Positions 36,215 through 48,300 of a stretch of DNA of 64,000 nucleotides are shown here, one piece after another. Every line of letters begins with the position of its first letter. Within the stretch, counting starts at the first letter, position 1. Origin of the DNA: Nectonema munidae (lineage: Eukaryota; Nematomorpha; Nectonematoida; Nectonematidae). Below the pieces are notes generated by a model that saw only the letters and a program-made list of their open reading frames with translations, searched no databases and was not told the DNA's origin. A program made the translations under genes and the position numbers. The DNA is taken from assembly GCA_030549495.1 (NCBI GenBank), contig JAUIRK010000883.1, positions 1,111,501 to 1,175,500 of the forward strand, given 5' to 3'.

Positions 36215-38440
36215 TTTGTTTGATCTAATCAATTTATATTTTTTGCTTTTCATAAAATAAAATAATTTTATTCCACTTTCAATGCCTTTTTTAATGACGA
36301 AAACGAAATCGAAATGTTAACGGAAACATTGATAAGTTCTTCATCAATAATATTATTATCACATTTCATCACACAAAGATATAAGTAAAATTTTTGATGT
36401 TTTATTTGATTGGAAGAATCGATTATTATTATTAAATGAAATGATCACTACTATTAAATACACAATTGATCACTTTCAATTGATTTTAAAATTTGAAGAA
36501 AAATAGCATACCTACAAACTATTATATTTGAAGGAAAATAAATGTGAGTATTTTTTTACTTTTCTAGGCTTCTTTCTTTTGCGCCATCTTCCTTCCTATT
36601 TAGCGAAAGAAAGAAAGCTAGGTTTATCAGTGAAAGTCAAATTCAAAAGTACAACAGAGGAATCGAAATCTTGTCAACACTTCCGAATTATTGATTTTTT
36701 TTAGAATAAAATAAAATTTTTATGAGGTTTTGCAATGTTTTTAACTTTTTGGAATAAAAAAAATATTTTCGAAGACCACCTCAAACGTTTCTGTGGAACA
36801 TATATTTCGAGAAAAGTTGATTATTATTCAAAATTTTTAGATGAAATGATGCTGAGAATTCACATATGAATAAAAACAAATTATAATGAGAAAGGAAAAT
36901 GAAAATTATTTTAATGGAACGGGAAAATTATTTTCTTTTTTTATAAAAATAAAATTTTACCTTTCCTCTATCAATATAACCTCATTTATGACGTCACAAA
37001 CGTAATTTCATCCTGAAAAATTTCAAGTTCAAAGTTCCGAACGTAAGCCAGACGACTTTCCGCCATTTTTTTTAATTGTTTGAAATGAAGGCATTAAATC
37101 ACGATAGTTATAAAGAAGATTTATAGAAAATGTTGATGAGGAGTCATGAGCAGAAGTTAAAGAAGGTAAATAAGTAAAATTCAGGAAATAATTTAACTTA
37201 ATAGAAAAAATTTATTGAACAAATTCCTGTTTTTTGTTTCCGTTTCTCGTAGCGGTAGACTGCATCTGAAGAAAATTGGAGTTGTTTTTTTATTTTTATA
37301 AAATCTCTTTGCTTATTTAAAATTGAGTTTACCATTCTATCCCATATGGGTTCCATTGACAATGGACGCTGTATAGCTTAATGGTCGTTAATCAGTGAAG
37401 CGTAAAATATTTTTAAAAGAATTATTTCATTATGTTGAAAATCGTTTGTAAAACTCTTATCAAAATGCTGCCTCAACTTCATAACTACATATGGCCGACA
37501 TATTCTGTAAATTCAAGTCCACATTCTTCTTTACTCATGTTAATCTTTTTCCGAACATTTCAAAGACATTAAAGTAGAGACATTAGAAAATTCTCACAGA
37601 AAGTGTCAATTTTAAAAAAAATATTTTTTATTTTTATCTTCACATCAAAAAAGGAATGTTTTGCATTCAATTCTGTTTTCATTAGAACAATATAAAATTT
37701 TTATACAGGAGACAAATTTTTATCAGCAGTTAAATACATTCAGAATATTTAATATATTAAATGTATATAAAAAGAAAATTGTTTGTTGAATTTGTAATCA
37801 TTTTTAATCGCTAAACTTGTTCAACTCTACGTCAATCAAACTCAAAATCAATGGAACGCGAGATATAATTTTTTTTAATGCTACAAGGTTTTATCATTTC
37901 TAGCTTCTATGGATGTATAGCATCTGTCTGCAATATAGGAATCACAGAAACACATGATATAGAAGACAAAGTTGCAAAGTTTTAGGAGTATCTAAAACTA
38001 TGCCTTTTCAAATACCCAACTTACCATAAATAAAAAAAAATAAAAAAATAAAAAAATTTAAGTCAAGTTTTTTAAATAAAGAATATCGTAAGCAAAATGT
38101 GAAAAAGAATATTTCATTTAGTTATGAATGAGTGAAAACATTGGGAGAATGCAGATTTCTTTAAAACGATGTATTTTCAACATTGTGAAAGTTTTTACCC
38201 TTCAAAAATCATGTACTAATTCTAAATGACGTCACCGGTCATTACTCCAAACAGAATATTTAAGAAAACTTTTGAGATAATGAAAAAAGGGAACAAACTG
38301 ACATAATTTATGAATATATCGAGGATTATTGATGAAGGCCGGAATTTATAATGGCATTTCAACTTTAACAAATGCTTAATCAATCACAGTATACTCTGGA
38401 CATAATTTTATTCATAAATAGTTGTATAAAAATTATAGCA
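36215..38440. other. Intergenic AT-rich DNA
   Basis: This lies between the two micro-exon genes. No third copy of the domain exon was found here on either strand when searching for FPGS, VPFFQ or GQT spacing. Confidence 0.45.
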
Positions 38441-38449
38441 TTACAAGTT

Positions 38450-38535
38450 TAAGTGAAATGTTTTCAAGTTCAAGTGAGATTTTTTCAAGTTTAAGAGAAA
38501 CGTTTTCAAGTTCAAGTGAGACGTTTAAGTGAAAT
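38450..38535. repeat. Short tandem repeat of CAAGTT(C/T)AAGTGA units
   Basis: About four diverged copies of a 20-30 base unit built around TTTTCAAGTTCAAGTGAGA, with spacing varying slightly. Confidence 0.6.
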
Positions 38536-38589
38536 TGTTTCTTACAACAAAATCCTAAAAAACACAACTTTTTTTTTTGTTTCACAACT

Positions 38590-39376
38590 TTTCTAGGAGC
38601 TCACGCAAACCCAGGCTGAAGCGTTCTTGGGGGTATATGCTAAAAAAAAAAGAGAGAAAAGTTATACTAAGCGACTACCCATATACAATAGCCCCTGAGC
38701 AATAGGGAATGCTGCGTTCTGCGATATAGTTCTGTTTTTTTTCTGAGTTCTAGATCCGCCGACTTAAATTTAGGATTGGCACAAGGTATAATCCCCAAAA
38801 CAGTTTCATGGAACGAGCGTGGTTAGACATAGTCGGTAATCTGGTGTAAAATATATATCCTAGGGAGAACATATATGCTCATATCATGTATATATGGGAT
38901 GGAGTCAAAATCCAGGGGTAGGTTGTTCCCAACCTAGCATGCCCTACTAACTCGTTCACTTTTGTAGCATATGTTCTTTATAATCATATTCTTTTATTTC
39001 GGGACAAGGTCCATTCCGTGGTGCCGATTTTTTATCCTGCTTTTCTTCCTCTGAAGAATTCAAAGGTTTTTACGGTTAGGTGGTAGTGCTCTGGCGACAC
39101 GATTCTAACCTTGTTAGTAATCAAGCTAACACTAGACAATAAGTTTGTTTCCCAAATTGGGAGCGTTCGCTTTAGGATTGTATCGTCCACTCAGCTGTAT
39201 TTTTATATTTGTAACATACATTCTTGTAAAATAATATATATAACACAAGGGCCGGTAGGCTTATAGTGGGAAGGAAAGTCCAGGTAGACCTGGACTCAGC
39301 ATTCTGAGTGGCCTACGATATCCAAAAGGATGGGTGCGAACATCTCAAACAATACTTATACTTACTTACTTACTAG
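38590..39376 (+). mobile_element. Unclassified interspersed repeat, LINE-3'-end-like
   Basis: Distinctly GC-richer than its surroundings, with no open frame. It ends in an (ACTT)n tail (TACTTACTTACTTAC near 39359-39373), the kind of simple tail left by non-LTR elements. I could not recognise a protein motif, so the class is inferred from the tail and composition only. Confidence 0.4.
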
Positions 39377-39379
39377 AGC

Positions 39380-40150
39380 CTTTATTAGATTGAAAACATA
39401 AAAAAAGTTTTTTAGAAAGTTTTTTACCATTAAAGCTTATTTAGCAAAAGAGAAAAATTATAATAATTAATAAGTTGGATTACTTTGTGCTGGTAGTTTA
39501 AAGCTACACAACTTAAATTGACAAACCTCCGTAATTCATTAGTAAAAATTTGGAAAAGAGCGAATTACTTCTTTTGAAAAAGGTCTAATTATACAATTTA
39601 TCTAAGCTGGAAAAGATCTTAAATATAAAATTACACAAAAATTACCCCCCCCCCCCACCTCATCCCTTCACCCTTCTCACATTTACAAAGCAAATGAGGT
39701 CCCACTAACAAACTTAAACTAATTATCTAGCTGTTTGACTTTAGATGGTTTCCAAAAAGAGAAACATCTCTTATATCGGATCTTCAAGCGCCTCTACCAT
39801 TTGATCAATGTAGCTTTCTTCTTTCAATTGCTAATCAGTGTGTAGCTTCTATCTGCCTTGAATCTTCTACTTAAAATGTTGTCGTTTTATCTACAATAAA
39901 TCCAAAACATCTCCGATATTACATTTTTCACTTGGAAATGAACTTCTAAATCTCAAAAAAAAAGAAAAAGATTTATACATTTGAGCCGAAATCTTTGAAA
40001 TCACATACACATCGGCGCAAGCTTTCTGACTTTCCTTTGTGCCAAACTCCTTATTTTTGGATCATTTATTTCAAGCAACCTTTTTTCAGAATAATCGTAT
40101 AGAAGCTGTAAACGGTAAACTAATCCTAATTTGCTTAAACATTCTTTTTT
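39380..40150. other. AT-rich DNA, nothing recognised
   Basis: Contains a poly(C) run near 39645-39657. No coding or repeat family was recognised. Confidence 0.4.
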
Positions 40151-40154
40151 TGTG

Positions 40155-40270
40155 GGGTGTTTTCATCGAGAAGGCACAATTTGCGCCGCGAGAAAGTAGG
40201 CTTGATGCGGGATCGAACCCAAGACCTTGAGTTATCGAAACCCAGTGCCTAACCACCCGTACTCACGCCC
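40155..40270 (-). mobile_element. tRNA-derived SINE, family B copy
   Basis: Minus strand: GGTGGTTAGGCACTGGG (A-box region) and CTTGGGTTCGATCCCGC (B box), then GCTTGATG-type sequence in complement, ending GGTGTTTTCATCGA in plus orientation. The copy at 48303-48435 has the same blocks, including AAGACCTTGAGTTATCGAAA in plus orientation. Confidence 0.65.
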
Positions 40271-41618
40271 CTTATCCCAACTTCTTCCACCAACTCCATA
40301 TGGTGGAAGAAAATCGAGAGAAAAATTCGAAATTATTTTTGCATCCTTTGAGGTCCTTAATTCCAAATAGGATTTCATTTGCTATCTTATTGAAAGAAAT
40401 TCTCTTTTTTTCAAGCACACGATTTTCATTTCTTGGAACACAGCAGCCCTACTGGTCCTACAAGTTGTAGGAAGAACACAAATATAATATCTTCACGACT
40501 TTTATCAACATATTTTGTATTAACAACAAAAAAGCAAATTACATATTAGATGTGTTTCGTTTGGATTTTCACATTTGGCTATACTACATTACCAATACTA
40601 TACACATATATAAATATTTTTTTAATTAAAAAAAATTATGTATATATAATTTTCCCATTTTTTTCGGCTAAAAGTGAGTAAACAATAGATTTCTCGGTAA
40701 ATGTCTTCTATAATTTTTTGGTTCAACAAATAAACAAAATATTCCCAAAGTTTTCCAGAATATTGAAGTTTTTAAAATAAATTTAAAAAATGAAAGTTTT
40801 GAGAAAATTCAATTACATTGCAAATATTTTTAACTTCTCTTCAAAACTTCACAATTTTGAAAAGCTTAAGAAGCTTTCTATTTATGCAGAAGCATTGCTT
40901 TTTGTTTTCGTAAAAAATAGACCACAATTTTTGCATCAAATTTTACCTGGAAGATTTCAGAAAGATCATTGGAAGTCTGATAAAAAATTGAAAATGTTTA
41001 CTTTTATGATTTGAAAATATATATGAGAACTTCTCCATAAACTAATTCCATCGCAATAAACAACATATTTGGTGCATGTTTTTTATAACTCTCTCTCTTC
41101 TCTTACATCTTCTTATATTCTACGGCTCGCAAAGTAAGTGTACCCGCCTTCCAAAACGATTTTATTGATTTATCCGTGCTCAATAAAATGGATCCATTTC
41201 TTGAAATACTTTTAAACATATATTTCTTACATTTTTCTTGCTTGCAGTAACACAATTTGACTTTTTTTATCTCCTTTATCCATATAGTAACATTTTTTTT
41301 AAAAATATATATTCGCGGAGTTTAATCAAGGTTTATTTATTTATTTATTTCAAATCATCTTAATAAATTTTCTAAATTTTATCTCTTTATCAATTGGCTG
41401 GTGATAATATCAAAAATCTTCAAAATTATGCTTCCGTCAAAATGTTTTTTCTTTTCTCTTTATTATGTGATTTATTAATGGGAATAATTAATTTTCAAAT
41501 TATACCACATGTGAAATATCTCAGCCTTATATACGTAAACAATTTGTAAAAGTGTTCGACCTTGATTTCGGAGTTTAAGTCTTCAACTTTTTGACTTATG
41601 ATACGCAAAACATAACAA

Positions 41619-42113
41619 TCAAAATAGGTTATTTTCTTCGAAACTAACTCCTAGATATTGGAAATTCTTTCTCTCTTTCTTTTTTTTACTTAGAACTGCG
41701 TATTTGTATGTTGAAATTTTCTTTGTTACCTCTTTGGAGATAAATTCTTCTTCTCCTTCTTGTTCAATTGTTAAAAATTTGGAAAAATGGTATTGAACAA
41801 AGTGTACCTTATTTTTGATAAAATATGTGTTAAGCTTAAAAATTTCAGTCATAAATAATACTATCCGTTTTTTTTCAAACTGTAGTAGTCTGACTTGAAG
41901 GGGAGTTTTGTTCAGCAGTGCGAATATAGCAAACTTAATCATGTTAAAGTTTTTAGCTCGGTAGCATGCATTTCTGTTTGCACAAAAACATGATATATAT
42001 ATATATATACAAATAATAATAATGCGACAACCTGATATAACGAAACTCCGTTTGCACTTCCTTGTGCACGTGTATATAGCACAAAGTTTACACGAACAAA
42101 AAACTAAATACAT
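41619..42113 (-). other. Long open frame, possibly LINE-derived
   Basis: A 164-codon minus-strand frame is unusually long for this A/T-rich DNA. Its C-terminal KNFQYLGVSFEEN recalls the FxYLG block after reverse-transcriptase active sites, but no YADD box or other motif accompanies it. It overlaps the promoter side of gene 2. Chance remains possible. Confidence 0.25.
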
Positions 42114-42234
42114 TTACCCTAAAGATGAGGCAAATATAACATCTAATATCTCTGAGATATATCATCCTTGCTACACCCTTCAGCACCTTTTCATCCTAGT
42201 CGCCTACAAATAAGATACATCAAGTAGAAAAGTC

Positions 42235-42267
42235 CATATACAAGGCGCAAAAGGTATTTGTGTCAGT
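42235..42267 (+). promoter_or_regulatory. Candidate core promoter of micro-exon gene 2
   Basis: A weak TATA-like CATATAC (42235-42241) stands about 29 bases before TCAGT (42263-42267), the arthropod initiator. This would give a 5' UTR of about 73 nt before the ATG at 42338, which contains a short (CA)n run. Confidence 0.4.
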
Positions 42268-42337
42268 GATCATAAAATCTCTCACTTAACCCCCACACAC
42301 ATACACACACACACAGAGACTTTAAGTTCAGAAGTAC

Positions 42338-42389
42338 ATGGATAAATTTCAGCTTTTTCTTCTCCTAGCCATCATTAGTTATAGTGAAG
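42338..42389 (+). CDS. Gene 2 exon 1: signal peptide
   Basis: ATG plus 17 codons and one base (G), donor G/GTAAAA. The short hydrophobic core is directly followed after splicing by the mature start EELCKVSG. Confidence 0.78.
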
Positions 42390-45300
42390 GTAAAAAATTC
42401 CTCTTCCAAATGCCATATGTTGATGCTTTTAGATAAAATTGTTTTTGCCACTGTTAGAATTGTGTAAAGTAAGCGGAAAACGCAATGTTGACATGAATAT
42501 TCATCGAAATAAAGTAGCTCGCATCCGAATCCGCTTTCACGATTGTCTAGTAGAAAAGGAAGTTCCGTTCTTTCAGATAGACGGGGTAATGTATGCGGAA
42601 TCAAACTTTCCGGGTTCTTCTATAACAACATATGATTGGAATAATGCCAAAAGTGGCCAAACACGCATTATCTTCACTCCAAAAAAGTCCGTGAGGATCA
42701 AAGTTGTCTACGATAAAGATGATGCACGAATGGAAAGAGTTGTGAGACCAGACAAAAGTTTCAATATTTACAAAATTGGTAATTTTTTTCTTTTTTTCAT
42801 TAGTCATATTTGTAGTTGCCGTATCGAGAATTAAAGCCTTAATCATAATGAATCGTTTGCGGCAATCAAAAATGCATGTTTCCTCATAGAAAGCTTTTGG
42901 AATTTCTTTCAACACTTCTACGTTTACTTTTATTCGGATAAAGTATCAAGATCAATTAAAAAATTTTTAGATTGAAAATTTATTTTTTTAAATGCTTTAA
43001 AATTTCACCTCAATAGGCATAACTGTGAGAAATATTGTTTTAAAATTTTTTTATTGAAAATTTACTTTTCTATTTCTTAAACTCAAAATATTTGAGATTA
43101 CTCAAATTTTTGGATGATGTTTTAAAAATCATTGATGCCAGAGAAACCGAGAACTGATCATTTTTCACTTAAATTCACTTGCATTCTCTGGAAAACAATA
43201 GAACAAAACTTGAGAAATCCTATTAATACACAATATCTATTTTTCAATCCTATCTTTTTAAATTTTTTTAGAAAAAAATTTTATAATTGAAAAAAGACAA
43301 AATTTGATGGAAAATGATGTTAAAAATTTGATATAATAAAACCTTGTTTGAGACATTGAATTTTTATTCCAACCCAAACAAAATGAAGATTAATATACTT
43401 TCAAAAGAATTTGAAAGCAACATATAACATATAGAATTGGTTGTTTTAAACTAAAATTGGAAAACTTGCTGACACAGAAAAAGAAATTAGTCGTAGTATA
43501 CACAAATTCCTGTTTAACTAGACAAAAATTCTGAATATCGCGACCTACCAACAAACCCGTTTACAATATAATTTTTGTCAACGAATTTTGACTCAGCTCA
43601 AGAAAGCCTTCTTCGGATCAATCACTCAATCACTTTGCCCTTGGCATATCATAATAAGGCTTGTTTGTTCATTTTATGGCTTTAAAATTCTAGCTAGCTT
43701 ACATTAGCATTTTATATTTACTGGGGGTGAGTTACATTAAAATCAATTCCCGACTGATACACTTTTGTATTTCTTTCATATGATTTTTAATAAATCTATA
43801 TTTTATTAAAATATACCTTAAAAGATGATAAATTTATTAACTTTATAGATGGCGTTAAATAAATGTAACATTTTTAAAAAAAATCTCACGTTTTCTAACT
43901 CATAAATGGCCTTTTATTATTATTTTATTAAGATGTCAACTTTATTTATTTATCTTGAATGTAAAAATTAAATAAAGAAAACTTAAAGTATTTAAATAGC
44001 ATCAAGAGGTCCCTCATAAAACTTAGAAAAAGGAGAGCGAATGTTAATATTTTGCTTTTTTGTAAAGCTTTTCTCTTTATCTCATTGGATAAACAATTAT
44101 TCAAATTTTTTTATTTTTAACCAATCAAATAACAACAGGATTTTAACCAATTATTTCAAAAATTTCTTCAATATGATTGGGCAAAAAATTTAACATTTTC
44201 AATCATTTCCATGTATTATTATCTTTAATAAATTACTAGAGTTACGGCTGTTTTTATATTTTATTTATTTAGAATTTAGCAAGGAGGGTAAGAAGATATG
44301 ATTATATTTGTTCTTTTCTCTTCTTGATTCCCCTTCTTTTGCTTCTTGATTACAAAATGGAAAATTATATCGGGAGACTCTGGCAACAATTACCAGAAGA
44401 AGAAGAAGAAGAAGAAGAAGTAATGGTTTCCCCCAAAAATATAGAACACAAATTGCAATTTTAATCATATGAGACATTTACAAAAATAAAATGAAATATA
44501 CTGAAGTCTTCTTAAAATCTAACGGAATAAGAAAAAATTTCAACATATGGTATTTCAAGGTCTTGAATTATTTAGGGTGAAAATTTATTTTTGTACTTTT
44601 CCACTTTTTTATGCAAAAATTTTTCCAAAATAATTTAATTTTTTCTGTGTTTTTTATTATTCATTCTAAAGGTCTTGAGAACATCAAAATTCATCCCAAT
44701 ATTTTATGGATATTTAAAAAGATGAAGATTTCCAAACGTTTTGAAAGGATTTTACTTTATTTTCCTTTTTTGAACTAATAAAATTAATTAATAAGTAAAA
44801 GTATTTTTTTTTAAAAGTTTAAATTTCCATTTTTTAGCAAATTTTAGCGTTTTCCCTAAATAGCGGATAGTTAAAGGCAAACTCACTACGTCTCCTTACA
44901 TTTTGTTGATCTTTATTAAGTAAACTTTGAGTCCACCCGTCACATAATTCAGCAAGTTCTTCTTGTAAGTCAATTGAAACATGAGCAGCTTTCACCTCAA
45001 ATGGATTGGATACCCAATCAGAAATTTTCAGCTCTAACAAGTAAAAAAATTTCCTAAAAGATTTCTAAAAGAAATTACTGCTAACTGAAGCAAGTGCAGG
45101 AAATTGATCAAGCTTACGACGTGAGATGTTGGTAATGTACAGTGTGAGTTTTCAATAATTCAATGAAAGAAGTCTTATATTTCAAGGCGGAAATAGAGGG
45201 ATATAGGATAATGACTTTCGAATAAAATCCGATATACATTCAGGCCTCGATATAATCAAAGCGCCAAGTAGCTAGAGATTACTGTAATCAACTTCATTCA

Positions 45301-48300
45301 AACTAAACATGGAATCATAGATGCTATTCGATAATAATTGCATTGTACAATGAACTTGTAACTCTTATTTATCCGTGGTTCAGTCATAAGTCATTTGACA
45401 TTTTAGGAATTTGTTATCGTTACTTTCATGGTGATTGGGTAAAAATGAGTAACCTGGGCATTAGATGTCCAAACCATGGAAAATATGCCTACATCCTATT
45501 TTTATTGTACTATTATACACTTTTTGCTATAAACATTTTAGAAGATATTGCATAAATAGCTTGTCAATTAAACGCTCAAAGCAGTGGATGCTGATAACCC
45601 CCCATTTGTTATTTGTTTACATATTATTTATTTTTGGCAAAGACTTCATGGACCCCTTACTTTGTTAAAATGACCCCCAATATTCATATTTTTGTCCGGG
45701 TACCCCCTTAAATTCCCTATGGACCTTTAACGGTCCATGTGGACCCCGTTGGGAAAACTTGGTATATATATATAGAGAGAGATTTTTTTAAGCTTTCTTT
45801 CATTCCAAAAATTTTAACAATGACTGTGACATAATGGCACATCTGGTAAATATTAAAAGCCATATACTTATCTCACTTTGCTTGATTTTCCCTACTTCTA
45901 TTTTATTGATTCCACTTTCCCCTTTGCAATTACTGTAAATCGTGAAATTTTCGCGATATTCTTTTTTTCCGCGAAAGTATAACTTAAATCAAATATTTTT
46001 CATAAAATTATATAGGGAATTTAGGAGGTACTTGCAAAAAAACACTACGAAAACTTTTTTTGACTTTTTTTTTAATTGGTATTTTTTTAGAATTTGACAT
46101 GCTGCATAGTAAGATTCTCATATTTAACACATAATTCTTTAACTTTTATAAAAACTGGTGACATTGTTTTTTTAAGTCAACATTGTAAATGGTATTTTTG
46201 GCCGGGGACGGACATCTAATAAAAAAATGTGGACTTTGGGTCATATTTTGCTTTTTTACTAATTTACGTTTATTATATTGATTACCAAACAAATCAACGA
46301 GCAAAAAACAACAAAAAAACGAGGTTAAAATGGGTCAAGAAATGTGTTTTTTGAATATCTAATATCCGTTGAATTTGATGGGTGAAATTTCTCTAATTCC
46401 CATAGGTGCAAAATAGTGCAATATTTCAAAAGAAGGCGTATATGCCGCTTTTAACAATGCTAAGAGCCATATGTGCCTCTCAATTTGGACAGCACTTCTT
46501 CAAGTGAAGGAAAGATTTGATTGGCATTTCGTTTTATCGCAACGGTGGATTTGTTCTCAATAAGATCAGAGTGCTCGAAAATATTTTTTCAATACAAAAT
46601 TTTATTCTACTTTATCTACTGATTAAAACAATGCTTCATCCCTTCTCACTAACATTTAATGCAAAATATTAATATTGCTACATTTTTCAAAAAAGTTGTT
46701 TGTGCATGGTATGACGGTCTTCAATCTATGGGCTTTTGATTTTGATTCCCGATAGCGCATCTATAAATATTTAAAGAGTTTGACATTTGATTTAAGAAAT
46801 TCTTTATTCTAAATCTTCCAACATTCAGAGTTTTAGAAGCATGCTAGCTAAATTTTGGATTCATACAATTTTCCCTGTCCTTTGTAAGTAAGTAAGTAAT
46901 TTATTTTCAAACGATCAACAAAATCAATATTACAAAGTGAATTTATAGAAAAGCAAGAAAATCAGTATTGCCAATAAAAAGTAAGATGAAAATGGGTTTG
47001 AAGCTCCATATCAAAGCCTGAAAGGCCGCTCTAGGATACCGACCAGTAGTGTAGGATTTTGGAAATTCTATCAAAACAACCTGAGAATGCTTTATAGAAG
47101 TTTATGGGATAAGTTCAACAAGGCAGAAGATAAATAAAAAAATGTTTAGGTATGAAAAAAACCATCGATTGTCCAAAACACTTTAAAATTTTGAAAAAAC
47201 TTTACACAAAATTATCCAGTATATAAAAGTTCATAATGTCTAAGATACAAAAATGAGATGAACAAAACTGATAAGGAACAAGAAAAATCAAATAATTTTT
47301 TTACAAATTATATTTTACAAAAATCAATTATTTTTCTTTTCTTAAATTTTATAAGTGTTTGCGCTAGAACAATTCTGTAAAATGTAGAATAAAAAAAAAG
47401 CTTATTAATGTATTTCTGGTTCTGGCATAAGTTAAAGCTATTTACCACATCTGCAACACAATATTTTTGCTCTAATTCAAAATTTTAACATTTTTCTTTT
47501 CTAGAATGGAAGATATGACCATTTAATTTATTAAAGCATAAGCGAACATAGTTTGTGGACACACCGCGTGCATAGAAAAGAAAGTTAACAAATGAAGAGA
47601 ATCATCGTTAGCTCAGAATTGATAGATTTAAAAATATGTTCACTTTTAACATCATGGAAGGTCGGAGCTAGAAAAGTTAGAGTTAAGAGGTCGTTAACCT
47701 TTACAATCTCGCAGACCGCTGATCATAGGATTAGAACGAAACACAAAATCCAAAAATAAAGACCTCTTTATACTTTAGTGAATATGCTTCTTGATAAAAG
47801 GATACCCTTGCATTTTTAAACATTTGCAAACTTAAAGTGGGACTAAAATATAGAAATCCTATAAATATATCAAATTCCAATCTTAATCCTAATCCTAATC
47901 CTAAAAAGATCCATCTTTGTAGCCACATCTCCTTAGTCATTCAAGTGTAGGGTCTTGATATGGTCAAACGGATCGCTTTGCGAACATGCCATCGCTATCA
48001 TATGTTTAGCATTTTGGTCTTCCTTTAAGTGAAATACTAAAGACAAAAAAAACACATACCATATGTGCTATTTGATAACCCTCCCCTTCCCCTCCCAAGT
48101 AAGAATCCAATGAGGTCTCTCCCTCTTCTACTTACCTTCGCCCATATGTGTGCACTTATACTTGTTAAAATAGAAGGGCTAATTGTTATTAAAATATAGG
48201 ATCCACGATTGAAGTACCAAAGGATACTTTTGTTTCAAAAATTCGTTCCAAAAAATATAGGAAAGGAAATATTAATGTAAAAGCTTCAAAGGTAAAGTTA

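Noticed and set aside
46841-46883. Signal-peptide-like exon (MLAKFWIHTIFPVL) with upstream TATAAATA and donor T/GTAAGTAA, a possible third micro-exon gene
   Set aside because: Its leftover base T would create a stop codon (TAG, TAA or TGA) with every downstream phase-1 micro-exon, no third domain exon follows, and the GTAAGTAAG donor is also the tail of a LINE-like repeat.
47731-47940. GLGLGLRLEF repeat-like peptide
   Set aside because: It comes from a simple (CCTAAT)n-type run, not from a coding region.
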